Positions 46,011 through 53,973 of a stretch of 64,000 bases of DNA are shown here, piece by piece. Position numbers and translations under genes: made by a program. Every line of letters starts with the position of its first letter. Position 1 is the first letter of the stretch. The notes beneath the pieces were generated by a model. That model was not told the DNA's origin. It searched no databases and saw only the letters and a list, made by a program, of their open reading frames with translations. The stretch comes from DCFW01 sp963790715. GTDB taxonomy: Bacteria > Bacteroidota > Bacteroidia > Bacteroidales > Bacteroidaceae. Location: contig CAWBPN010000018.1 of assembly GCA_963790715.1 (NCBI GenBank), positions 1,384,476 through 1,448,475 on the forward strand, read 5' to 3'.

Positions 46011-46565
46011 ATGAAAACAGTTTATACGTTTCTAGCTAACGGTTTTGAGGAAATAGAAGCATTGGCCACCGTTGATATTATCAGACGCGCAGGCATACAG
46101 GTAAAGACGATTTCTATAAGTAGTGATTTGGTTGTTGCCGGTGCGCATGGCATTCCGGTTAAAACTGATGCTTTGTTTGCAAATAGTGATTTTGACGATG
46201 CAGCGATGTTGGTGTTGCCCGGAGGAATGCCCGGAGCTTCAAATTTGGAAGCCCACAGTGGTTTACGTACCCTATTACTGCAATTTGCACGCGATTCCAA
46301 ACCTATCTCTGCTATTTGCGCCGCCCCTTATGTGCTTGGCAAATTGAATATATTGAACGGAAAGAAAGCTACATGCTATCCCGGCTATGAAGATTATTTA
46401 TTAGGTGCTAGGAAAAGTAAAAATGCAGTGGTTTGTGACAAGAATATAATCACGGCTAACGGACCGGGCGCATCAAGAGAATTCGCTTTTGCCATTGTTG
46501 AACGCTTTTGCGGCAATAAAACCGTAAACGAATTGAAACGCAATATGATGATGGTTGAATCATAG
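46011..46565 (+). CDS. DJ-1/YajL/PfpI-family protein
   Basis: 184 residues. DJ-1 superfamily hallmarks: FLANGFEEIEALATVDIIRR with Glu near residue 15, MLVLPGGMPGASNLEAH, and the nucleophile elbow AICAAPYVLGKLNIL with the reactive Cys (about 104). ITANGPGASREFAFAIVE closes the domain. Relatives work as protein or nucleotide deglycases or redox-sensing chaperones; which applies here cannot be told. Located 25 nt after pdxJ and 1 nt before ispD, so co-expressed. Confidence 0.9.
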   Translation: MKTVYTFLANGFEEIEALATVDIIRRAGIQVKTISISSDLVVAGAHGIPVKTDALFANSDFDDAAMLVLPGGMPGASNLEAHSGLRTLLLQFARDSKPISAICAAPYVLGKLNILNGKKATCYPGYEDYLLGARKSKNAVVCDKNIITANGPGASREFAFAIVERFCGNKTVNELKRNMMMVES

Positions 46566-46566
46566 T

Positions 46567-47250
46567 ATGAATGATAAGCTTATAAAACAGATTATAATTG
46601 TAGCAGGTGGAAACGGTTCACGCATGAAAAGCAACATACCCAAGCAATTTATTGTGTTGAATGGGTTGCCGGTACTGATGCGTACGATTAATGTGTTTTA
46701 TAAAACTGATCCCGAAATAGATATTATCCTGGTTCTTCCTCATGGCCAAATGAATGTGTGGAAAGGGCTTTGCGCAAAATATAAATTTTCAGTACCGCAT
46801 GTCTTGGTGGCAGGTGGCAACACGCGTTTCCAATCTGTAAAGAATGCGTTGGTAGAAGCAACATCGGAAGGATTAATCGGCGTTCATGACGGCGTTCGTC
46901 CATTTGTTTCGCCTGAGGTAATATGTAGTTGCTACGATACTGCTATAGAAAAGAAAGCTGTAGTACCGGTGATTGATGTAGTGGAAACTCTTCGCCGGTT
47001 GGCTCCTTTTAACCGAAACCACACAGTGCCGCGCAGTGAATTCAAATTGGTGCAAACGCCTCAGGTGTTTGATGCCGTTTTGTTGCATGAAGCTTATGAA
47101 CAACCGTATTCGTCTCGTTTTACCGATGATGCGTCTGTGGTGGAAGCCACAGGCATGAGTATAACTTTGGTGCCCGGCAATCGCAATAACATAAAACTGA
47201 CGACTCCAATTGATTTAAAGATCGCTGAAACTCTTATTCGCAATGATTGA
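46567..47250 (+). CDS. ispD: 2-C-methyl-D-erythritol 4-phosphate cytidylyltransferase
   Basis: 227 residues from ATG 46567, one base after the DJ-1 stop; the in-frame TTG at 46555 lies inside the previous gene. The nucleotide-binding loop IIVAGGNGSRMKSNIPKQF is intact (Arg and Lys of the active site), followed by HDGVRPFVSPEVI, TPQVF, TDDASVVEATG and LVPGNRNNIKLTTPIDL. It transfers CMP to methylerythritol phosphate in the non-mevalonate isoprenoid pathway. The last 8 bases overlap recG, so translation is coupled; ispD-recG adjacency is usual in Bacteroidota. Confidence 0.96.
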   Translation: MNDKLIKQIIIVAGGNGSRMKSNIPKQFIVLNGLPVLMRTINVFYKTDPEIDIILVLPHGQMNVWKGLCAKYKFSVPHVLVAGGNTRFQSVKNALVEATSEGLIGVHDGVRPFVSPEVICSCYDTAIEKKAVVPVIDVVETLRRLAPFNRNHTVPRSEFKLVQTPQVFDAVLLHEAYEQPYSSRFTDDASVVEATGMSITLVPGNRNNIKLTTPIDLKIAETLIRND

Positions 47251-49339
47251 TGTTACGGAACGTGATATTATGTATCTTCACGGTGTAGGTCCTCAACGTG
47301 CTGCAATTTTACGCAAAGACTTGAATATACTGACGGTACATGATTTACTTTATCACTTTCCATATAAATATGTAGATCGCAGCAGACTTTATAAAATCAG
47401 TGAGATTAACGGAGATATGCCTTTTATCCAGATAAAAGGTGAGATCCTGAGTGTGGAAAAGTTAGGTGAAGGACGGCGTGCACGTATGGTGGCTCATTTC
47501 ACTGACGGAAGCGGCGTTATAGATTTGGTATGGTTTCAGGGGTTGAAATACGTGGTCTCGCATTTGAAAGTACATACGCCTTATATAGTGTTCGGCCGCC
47601 CGACAATTTTCGGCGGACGGATAAATGTGGCTCATCCCGAAATGGATGCAGCGGAAAGCTTTGTACCGTCGGCAATGGGCTTGCGTCCTTTTTACAACAC
47701 GTCTGAAAGAATGAAGCGTAGCTTTTTGGATTCAACGGCTATTGAAAAACTGATTAAATCCGTTATCGACCAGTTGCCGAACCCGATGCCTGAAACTTTA
47801 CCACCTTATATAATAGATAAATATCATTTGGTATCCTTGCGTGAGGCTTTGTTGAATATACATGCTCCACAAAACCCGGAACTGTTGAGTAAAGCTGAAT
47901 ATCGTTTAAAGTTTGAAGAACTCTTTTACGTGCAGCTTAATATTGTTCGGTATGTAAAAGACCGCAGACAAAAATACAGAGGCTGTGTATGCAGTAGTGT
48001 GGGCGACTTTTTCAATGATTTTTATTTTCATCATTTGCCGTTTGCATTGACCGATGCGCAAAAACGTGTGGTAAAAGAAATACGTGTAGATATGGGCAGC
48101 GGCAAGCAAATGAATAGATTGTTGCAGGGTGACGTGGGCAGCGGGAAGACAATTGTTGCTCTTATGGCAATGCTTATTGCTTTGGACAACGGTTATCAAT
48201 CGTGCATTATGGCACCTACCGAAATATTGGCAAATCAACATCTTGAGACAATTTCCAAATATCTTAAGGGCATGAACGTGAGAGTGGAATTGCTTACAGG
48301 CTCGGTTAAAGGCAAAAAGCGCCGTGATATTTTGGACGGATTGTTTTCTGGTGATGTAAATATCTTGATAGGAACTCATGCCGTGCTTGAAGATAAGGTG
48401 AATTTCTTTAAGCTTGGCTTGGCCGTCATTGATGAGCAGCACAGGTTCGGAGTGGCGCAAAGAGCCAAACTTTGGACAAAAAGCATACAGCCTCCGCATA
48501 TGTTGGTGATGACGGCAACACCCATTCCACGAACTTTGGCCATGACTCTTTATGGAGATTTGGATGTATCGGTAATTGACCAGTTACCTCCTGGACGCAA
48601 GCCGATTGAGACTGTTCATCAATATGATAACCGCATTGCAAGCCTGTATATGTTTCTGCATAAGCAGATTGCGCTCGGCAGGCAAGTCTATATCGTGTAC
48701 CCATTGATTACAGAGAGTGAAAAGATTGATTTGAAAAATCTGGAAGAAGGTTATGCAAACACTGTTGCAGCCTTTCCTGAATGCAAGGTAAGCATGGTTC
48801 ATGGAAAGATGAAATCTGGCGTGAAGGATGCCGAGATGCAAAAGTTTGTGGAAGGTGAAACACAAATAATGGTTGCCACCACGGTTATAGAAGTCGGTGT
48901 GAACGTGCCGAATGCCTCGGTTATGGTAATTGAAAATGCCGAGCGTTTCGGGCTGTCGCAACTTCATCAGCTGAGAGGCAGAGTTGGGCGTGGCGCAGAA
49001 CAATCATTCTGTATACTGGTGACAGGATACAAGTTATCCGAAGTTACAAAAAAGCGTATAAATATTATGACCGAGACGAATGACGGTTTTGAAATAGCAG
49101 AAGTTGATTTGAAACTGCGCGGACCGGGCGATTTGGAAGGTACACAGCAAAGCGGAATAGCTATTGACCTGAAGATAGCTAATATTGCAAAAGACGGACA
49201 ATTGTTGCAGTTTGTTCGTGAATTGGCGTCAAATATTTTGGATAACGATCCTTTGTGTAATCGTCCTGAAAATGATATTTTGTGGCAGCAGTTGCGTTTC
49301 CTTCGTAAGACAAATCTCAATTGGGGTGCAATTAGTTGA
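47243..49339 (+). CDS. recG: ATP-dependent DNA helicase RecG
   Basis: 698 residues, full length. N-terminal helix-hairpin-helix and wedge OB domain (VGPQRAAILRKDLNILTVHD; IKGEILSVEKLGEGRRARMV). Helicase domain 1 has LLQGDVGSGKTIVALMAMLI (Walker A, about 295), TEILANQH and the RecG-type DEQH box (IDEQHRFGVAQR). Domain 2 has VVATTVIEVGVNVPNASVMV, then QLHQLRGRVGRG and the C-terminal TRG motif region ETNDGFEIAEVDLKLRGPGD. It reverses stalled forks and processes Holliday junctions. Last gene of the pdxJ operon. Confidence 0.97.
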   Translation: MIDVTERDIMYLHGVGPQRAAILRKDLNILTVHDLLYHFPYKYVDRSRLYKISEINGDMPFIQIKGEILSVEKLGEGRRARMVAHFTDGSGVIDLVWFQGLKYVVSHLKVHTPYIVFGRPTIFGGRINVAHPEMDAAESFVPSAMGLRPFYNTSERMKRSFLDSTAIEKLIKSVIDQLPNPMPETLPPYIIDKYHLVSLREALLNIHAPQNPELLSKAEYRLKFEELFYVQLNIVRYVKDRRQKYRGCVCSSVGDFFNDFYFHHLPFALTDAQKRVVKEIRVDMGSGKQMNRLLQGDVGSGKTIVALMAMLIALDNGYQSCIMAPTEILANQHLETISKYLKGMNVRVELLTGSVKGKKRRDILDGLFSGDVNILIGTHAVLEDKVNFFKLGLAVIDEQHRFGVAQRAKLWTKSIQPPHMLVMTATPIPRTLAMTLYGDLDVSVIDQLPPGRKPIETVHQYDNRIASLYMFLHKQIALGRQVYIVYPLITESEKIDLKNLEEGYANTVAAFPECKVSMVHGKMKSGVKDAEMQKFVEGETQIMVATTVIEVGVNVPNASVMVIENAERFGLSQLHQLRGRVGRGAEQSFCILVTGYKLSEVTKKRINIMTETNDGFEIAEVDLKLRGPGDLEGTQQSGIAIDLKIANIAKDGQLLQFVRELASNILDNDPLCNRPENDILWQQLRFLRKTNLNWGAIS

Positions 49340-49501
49340 ATAAATGTAAATACTTTGTTAATTTGCGACCTTATGTTGCAAAACATGCTAACTCTTGAAG
49401 CTCCGATAAATAAACGATTTGACATACACAATATTGTAGAAACTACACATGTAAATTCAAAAAAATAGTTAACCGGAGTTTTACGTTTTCAATTAAATTC
49501 T

Positions 49502-49509
49502 TATATTTG
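49502..49509 (+). promoter_or_regulatory. Possible -7 box (TATATTTG) of the M23 peptidase gene
   Basis: It matches TAnnTTTG. The -33 region is only T-rich. A start point near 49516 would give a 188 nt leader containing the inverted repeats listed next. Confidence 0.4.
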
Positions 49510-49565
49510 AATGTCTTTAAAAAAGAAATTGTTTGAAATCAGTCGATTTCTACATTTCCGGTGAC

Positions 49566-49688
49566 ACCTTCCTTAGTTTACGAACACTTTTTTAATTCAG
49601 GTTATTATTTTAGTGTGAGTAATCTTTTATGATTGTAAAAGAAGGAAGGTCGGTAAGTATTCAACGCAACAAGAATTTTATTCTTGTT
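49566..49688 (+). promoter_or_regulatory. Structured leader before the M23/LysM gene
   Basis: ACCTTCCTTAGTTTA (49566-49580) pairs with TAAAAGAAGGAAGGT (49636-49650), 13 of 15 positions. Inside it ACACT can pair with AGTGT. A second perfect hairpin, AACAAGAA / TTCTTGTT (49668-49688), ends 15 nt before the start codon. No T-tract follows either. I do not recognise a riboswitch family. Confidence 0.45.
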
Positions 49689-49703
49689 CAAAACTGTAGA
49701 TGA

Positions 49704-50600
49704 ATGAATTTTAAATTAATTAGAACAATCGTATTGTTTACTTTTGTGAGCGGTAGTATTTGCGCTCAAGATCTTATCGCCCGCCAAGCGCCTGTCGACA
49801 GGAAATTGAGAAGCATCGATTCCATAGCCCTCAAGAGAGAAATAGTAGCAGAAGAAGGTACATATAGAGATCTTAGCATATATCCAAATTGGAATACAAA
49901 CTATGTAAACACATATAGAAGTTCGGCCGTAGTCCCTGAAAAATATACATTTGATTTGAGAGGCTTTTACATGCCTACTCCAAGCCGTAAGGTGACTTCT
50001 CCGTTTGGAATGAGATGGGGGCACATGCATACGGGCATTGATGTAAAGGTATACATGGGCGATACGATACATGCTGCATTTGATGGCAAGGTTCGTGTAG
50101 TGAAATATGAGCCGAGCGGATACGGAAAATATGTAGTTATCCGTCATAACAACGGTCTTGAAACAGTTTATGGTCACCTTTCAGCTCAACTTGTTCATCC
50201 TAATCAATTTGTACGTGCAGGTCAGCCAATCGGTCTTGGTGGAAGTACGGGACATTCAACCGGAACGCACCTTCATTTTGAAACACGTTTCCTGGGTATT
50301 GCCATTAATCCGGCATTAATGTTTGATTTTGCGCATCAGGATGTGACGGCAGATTATTACACTTATCATAAGTTCGGATATAGAAATGCCGGTAACGGTG
50401 CTGCTTTTGCACGTAATGAACGTCAAGCTGTTGAGGAATCTAAAATTCAAAGTGTGTCTCTTTTCTATAAAGTTCATCGTGGTGACACCATTTACAGAGT
50501 GGCTCACCAAAGAGGTATTTCAGTTGAGCAGTTGTGCCGTCTGAACGGACTCACATCATCAACAAGATTGAAACCGGGGCAGGTATTACGTTGTTCTTAA
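49704..50600 (+). CDS. Secreted M23 peptidase with C-terminal LysM domain
   Basis: 298 residues; signal peptide about 1-21 (SICAQ). The M23 (LytM-type) zinc domain spans about 90-215: VTSPFGMRWGHMHTGIDVKV with the HxxxD ligands, VVIRHNNGLETVYGHLSAQL and STGTHLHFETRF with the HxH site. All metal ligands are present, so it should be an active peptidoglycan endopeptidase rather than an EnvC-type activator. A LysM repeat (VHRGDTIYRVAHQRGISVEQ and following LCRLNGL) occupies about 253-298 and would bind peptidoglycan. It stands alone behind a 364 nt gap with a hairpin-rich leader. Confidence 0.93.
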   Translation: MNFKLIRTIVLFTFVSGSICAQDLIARQAPVDRKLRSIDSIALKREIVAEEGTYRDLSIYPNWNTNYVNTYRSSAVVPEKYTFDLRGFYMPTPSRKVTSPFGMRWGHMHTGIDVKVYMGDTIHAAFDGKVRVVKYEPSGYGKYVVIRHNNGLETVYGHLSAQLVHPNQFVRAGQPIGLGGSTGHSTGTHLHFETRFLGIAINPALMFDFAHQDVTADYYTYHKFGYRNAGNGAAFARNERQAVEESKIQSVSLFYKVHRGDTIYRVAHQRGISVEQLCRLNGLTSSTRLKPGQVLRCS

Positions 50601-50674
50601 TGATTCGAATCAAAATATTGATAGGGTATCTTAATTAAATAAGATGCCCTTTTCTTTTTTAGTGTATTATTTGT

Positions 50675-50682
50675 TAACTTTG
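50675..50682 (+). promoter_or_regulatory. -7 box (TAACTTTG) of the DUF1599 / DoxX / tpiA unit
   Basis: It matches TAnnTTTG; a weak T-rich -33 lies near 50651-50655. The predicted start near 50689 leaves a very short leader before ATG 50702. Confidence 0.55.
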
Positions 50683-50701
50683 CGACATATATTTGAAAAA
50701 G

Positions 50702-51250
50702 ATGGAAGATACAAAACAGGAATATAAACAAGTAATTGCGAATTGTCGTGATATTTACGAGAAAAAACTTCATGATTATGACGCTGCATGGCGCGTTTTG
50801 CGCATCCCATCACTTACCGATCAGATTGCTATAAAGGCTATGCGTATACGCTCGGTTCAGGAAACCGGTGTGAATTTAGTTGATGAAAGCATCAGGTCTG
50901 AATTTATGGCTATTGTGAATTATGGTATTATCGGATTGATTCAGCTTGAAAAAGGCGATACCGTTGAGGAGGATTTGGATATGGATGAGGCTATTTCTTT
51001 ATATGATAAATATGCCGAAAACAGCATGAACCTTATGCTTGCAAAGAATCATGATTATGGCGAGGCGTGGAGGTCGATGCGTATCAGTTCGTTTGTTGAT
51101 ATTATTCTTATGAAAATCAACCGTACGAAGAAAATAGAGAACTTGGCCGGTAAGACTTATATTTCTGAAGGTATTGATGCAAATTACATGGATATGATAA
51201 ATTATTCGGTTTTTGCTTTGATTAAAATGAATTTTGGAGAAGATAAATAA
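50702..51250 (+). CDS. DUF1599 family protein (two tandem repeats)
   Basis: 182 residues from ATG 50702 (a TTG at 50693 is in frame but sits on the predicted transcript start). The protein is an internal duplication: EKKLHDYDAAWRVLRIPSLT followed by DQIAIKAMRIRSVQ in the first half, and LAKNHDYGEAWRSMRISSFV followed by DIILMKINRTKKI in the second. This is the DUF1599 pattern, common as a single conserved gene in Bacteroidota upstream of DoxX and tpiA. All-helical, cytoplasmic, no signal. The molecular function is not established; conservation of the His-Asp-Tyr...Trp-Arg core suggests a ligand site. Its last 17 bases overlap the next gene. Confidence 0.88.
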   Translation: MEDTKQEYKQVIANCRDIYEKKLHDYDAAWRVLRIPSLTDQIAIKAMRIRSVQETGVNLVDESIRSEFMAIVNYGIIGLIQLEKGDTVEEDLDMDEAISLYDKYAENSMNLMLAKNHDYGEAWRSMRISSFVDIILMKINRTKKIENLAGKTYISEGIDANYMDMINYSVFALIKMNFGEDK

Positions 51251-53306
51251 AAATAATTTATGGAAATGCTGGGTAAATGCTTGCAGGTTCGTATTGGCTG
51301 CAACATTTATTTTTTCGGGTTTTGTAAAGGCTGTGGATCCGAAAGGAGGAGCCTATAAATTTCAAGAATATTTTACGGCTTTCCATCTAACATTCTTGTC
51401 ATCTTATTATTTCTCCATAGCATTTGCCATTGCTCTTTCTACATTGGAGTTTTGGATAGGGGCGTCTTTGCTGTTAGGCATACGTCGACGCACAAGTACT
51501 ACATTGGTTTTGTTGATGATGGCTCTGCTTACTCCTTTGACTCTGTTTCTGGCAGTGTTCAACCCTGTTTCCGACTGTGGTTGTTTCGGAGATGCATTAG
51601 TATTAACCAATTGGCAAACATTTTGGAAGAACATCGTTTTGCTGATAGCCGCTATTTCAGTCTTTCTCGGCCGTAATTTGATTGTGCCTTTTATCAGCAA
51701 TTCATTGCAGTGGTTGTTTTCTCTTTACAGCATTTTCTATTCTTTAGTCCTTGCTGTATACTGCTATACGAACTTACCGATTATTGATTTTCGCCCTTAT
51801 CATAAAGGTGTGAATATAGTTCAGGCGATGTCGATACCTAAAGGCGCCAAGCAACCGGTTTATCGTACCGACTTGATTTATAAAAAGAATGGCGTAAAAA
51901 AGACATTCACTATAGATAATTATCCTAAAGACGATTCGTGGACATTTGTCGATTCCAAGAATATATTGATTGAAAAAGGGTATGAACCGCCTATTAATGA
52001 TTTTTCGTTGCAGGACGAAACTACAGGGGCTGATAGCACCCAACAATTATTGCATGAGAGAAACTATGTCTTTTTATTGATTGCCAACCGCCTGGATGTA
52101 GCCAGTGACGAGGATTTGGACTTGATAAATGATGCGTATGATTATGCCAAGGCAAATGGCTGTCCTTTCTTTTGCGTTACATCTTCTCCCGAAAAGTATA
52201 TTGCACAGTGGCGCGACCGCACCGGTGCGGAGTATCCTTTCTTGTTGGCCGATGAAGTGGTGCTTAAGACTATTATCCGTTCCAATCCGGGTTTGGTGCT
52301 GTTGCATAACGGTACCGTAATTAATAAATGGAATCACGCGAATATTCCTGATTTGTCGGAACAGAAAAAGAGTTTGGATAAATTGCCGATAGGAGTGATG
52401 CATGAGGATAATCAACTGAAAACTATCGCCCAATGTGTAGGATGGTTTTTCATCCCGCTTATTGTTTTACTTTGGCTTGATATTTTGGTTGTAAAAAGAA
52501 AATTCAGGAAGAGGGAAAAACTTAATATAAACCCTTTAATATATAATAAAATGAGAAAAAACATTGTCGCAGGAAACTGGAAAATGAACAAGACCCTTCA
52601 AGAGGGTATTGATTTGGTAAAGGATTTGAACGCTGTCTTGGCCGACGCTAAACTGAATTGTGACGTGGTTATTTGTACTCCGTTTATTCATTTGGCATCT
52701 GTTACTCCTATCGTTGATAAGAAAATAGGTGTTGGTGCCGAGAATTGTGCCGATAAGGAAAAAGGTGCTTTTACAGGTGAGGTATCTGCTGCCATGGTGG
52801 CTTCTACAGGTGCTAAATATGTAATCTTGGGCCATTCTGAACGTCGCGCTTATTATCACGAGACTTCTGAAATATTGAAAACGAAAGTACAATTGGCTTT
52901 GGCTAACGGTCTGACTCCTATCTTCTGTGTAGGTGAAAAACTTGACGAACGTGAAGCAGGCAAGCAAGATGAAGTGGTTGGTTCACAATTGAAAGATGCT
53001 TTGTTTGATCTTTCTGTTGAAGATTTCTCTAAGTTGATAATCGCTTATGAACCTGTTTGGGCTATCGGCACTGGCAAAACTGCTACCGGCGAGCAAGCTG
53101 AAGATGTTCATGCTTTCATTCGTAAGACTATTGCCGACAAGTATGGAAAAGAAGTGGCAGACAATACTTCTATTCTTTATGGTGGTAGCTGCAAGCCGTC
53201 AAACGCAAAAGAGTTATTCGCAAAACCTGACATTGATGGTGGCTTGATTGGTGGTGCTGCTTTGAAGGCTGAAGATTTTAAAGGTATCATCGACGCTTTT
53301 AATTAA
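51234..53306 (+). CDS. DoxX/MauE-type membrane protein with thioredoxin-like domain, in frame with triosephosphate isomerase
   Basis: 690 residues, starting at TTG 51234 (no ATG is available after the in-frame stop at 51228). Residues about 10-180 form a DoxX/MauE-type bundle (FIFSGFVKAVDPKGGAYKFQ, then the DCGCFGDAL redox-type motif). Residues about 250-390 look thioredoxin/AhpC-like (YVFLLIANRLDVASDEDLDL; GLVLLHNGTVINKWNH), followed by a membrane helix (VGWFFIPLIVLLWLDILVV). Then KREKLNINPLIYNK runs without a stop into MRKNIVAGNWKMN, the start of TpiA (residue 440). In Bacteroides the two genes are neighbours but separate. Here the stop is absent, and the linker reads like translated spacer DNA. 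A one-base slip in the AAAAA run at 52516-52520 would restore a stop. Confidence 0.8.
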   Translation: MEKINKNNLWKCWVNACRFVLAATFIFSGFVKAVDPKGGAYKFQEYFTAFHLTFLSSYYFSIAFAIALSTLEFWIGASLLLGIRRRTSTTLVLLMMALLTPLTLFLAVFNPVSDCGCFGDALVLTNWQTFWKNIVLLIAAISVFLGRNLIVPFISNSLQWLFSLYSIFYSLVLAVYCYTNLPIIDFRPYHKGVNIVQAMSIPKGAKQPVYRTDLIYKKNGVKKTFTIDNYPKDDSWTFVDSKNILIEKGYEPPINDFSLQDETTGADSTQQLLHERNYVFLLIANRLDVASDEDLDLINDAYDYAKANGCPFFCVTSSPEKYIAQWRDRTGAEYPFLLADEVVLKTIIRSNPGLVLLHNGTVINKWNHANIPDLSEQKKSLDKLPIGVMHEDNQLKTIAQCVGWFFIPLIVLLWLDILVVKRKFRKREKLNINPLIYNKMRKNIVAGNWKMNKTLQEGIDLVKDLNAVLADAKLNCDVVICTPFIHLASVTPIVDKKIGVGAENCADKEKGAFTGEVSAAMVASTGAKYVILGHSERRAYYHETSEILKTKVQLALANGLTPIFCVGEKLDEREAGKQDEVVGSQLKDALFDLSVEDFSKLIIAYEPVWAIGTGKTATGEQAEDVHAFIRKTIADKYGKEVADNTSILYGGSCKPSNAKELFAKPDIDGGLIGGAALKAEDFKGIIDAFN
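52551..53306 (+). CDS. tpiA: Triosephosphate isomerase (internal start of the fused frame)
   Basis: 251 residues from ATG 52551, the normal TIM length. NWKMNKT (Lys), VILGHSERRAYYHETSEI (catalytic His), IAYEPVWAIGTGKTATGEQ (catalytic Glu and loop 6) and LYGGSCKPSNAKEL are all intact. It interconverts dihydroxyacetone phosphate and glyceraldehyde 3-phosphate. Translation from this ATG would give a free cytosolic enzyme; reading through from 51234 would tether it to the inner membrane. A terminator lies 15 nt after the stop. Confidence 0.93.
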   Translation: MRKNIVAGNWKMNKTLQEGIDLVKDLNAVLADAKLNCDVVICTPFIHLASVTPIVDKKIGVGAENCADKEKGAFTGEVSAAMVASTGAKYVILGHSERRAYYHETSEILKTKVQLALANGLTPIFCVGEKLDEREAGKQDEVVGSQLKDALFDLSVEDFSKLIIAYEPVWAIGTGKTATGEQAEDVHAFIRKTIADKYGKEVADNTSILYGGSCKPSNAKELFAKPDIDGGLIGGAALKAEDFKGIIDAFN

Positions 53307-53320
53307 AAAATTATTTCATA

Positions 53321-53355
53321 AAAAACTGTCTCTTTATGGAAAGAGGCAGTTTTTA
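53321..53355 (+). terminator. Terminator after tpiA
   Basis: AAAAACTGTCTCTTT pairs with AAAGAGGCAGTTTTT around ATGG, ending in T5; a classic intrinsic terminator. Confidence 0.85.
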
Positions 53356-53373
53356 TTAAAATGTTTATAGATA

Positions 53374-53973
53374 ATGGATTTCAAAGAAGAAGAAGAATTA
53401 CTGCACGACGATAAAATTAAACAATTGATGCAACATTATTCCGAGATTCTGAAATTACTCGGTGAAGACTCTGACCGTGAAGGCTTGATAAAAACTCCTT
53501 TACGGGTCGCTAAGGCAATGCTTACTTTGACTCGGGGCTATAATCAAGATCCGCATGCTGTTTTGTTGTCTGCAAAATTTAAAGAGAATTATAGCCAAAT
53601 GGTTATTGTGAAAGATATTGATTTCTTCTCTCTTTGTGAGCATCACATGCTGCCCTTTTATGGTAAGGTGCACGTGGCTTATATTCCTAATGGTTATATC
53701 ACCGGGTTGAGTAAGATTGCCCGTGTTGTGGATATATTCTCACATCGCTTGCAAGTGCAGGAGCGTATGACTTTGCAGATAAAGAAGTGTATACAGGAAA
53801 CATTGAATCCGCTTGGCGTGATGGTCGTCGTTGAGGCTAAACACATGTGCATGCAGATGCGTGGAGTTGAAAAACAAAATTCTATAACTACAACATCTGA
53901 TTTCACCGGCGCTTTTAATCAATCAAAGACGCGTCAGGAATTTATGAATCTGATTAATCATCACCACGACTGA
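53374..53973 (+). CDS. folE: GTP cyclohydrolase I
   Basis: 199 residues. The zinc site Cys/His in FFSLCEHHMLPFYGKVHVAY and the second Cys in HMCMQMRGVEKQNSITTTS are present, as is GLSKIARVVDIFSHRLQVQE. It opens GTP to 7,8-dihydroneopterin triphosphate, the first step of folate synthesis. It starts 18 nt after the tpiA terminator and ends exactly where the convergent dnaG ends (stop codons at 53971-53973 and 53974-53976), with no intergenic base. Confidence 0.97.
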   Translation: MDFKEEEELLHDDKIKQLMQHYSEILKLLGEDSDREGLIKTPLRVAKAMLTLTRGYNQDPHAVLLSAKFKENYSQMVIVKDIDFFSLCEHHMLPFYGKVHVAYIPNGYITGLSKIARVVDIFSHRLQVQERMTLQIKKCIQETLNPLGVMVVVEAKHMCMQMRGVEKQNSITTTSDFTGAFNQSKTRQEFMNLINHHHD

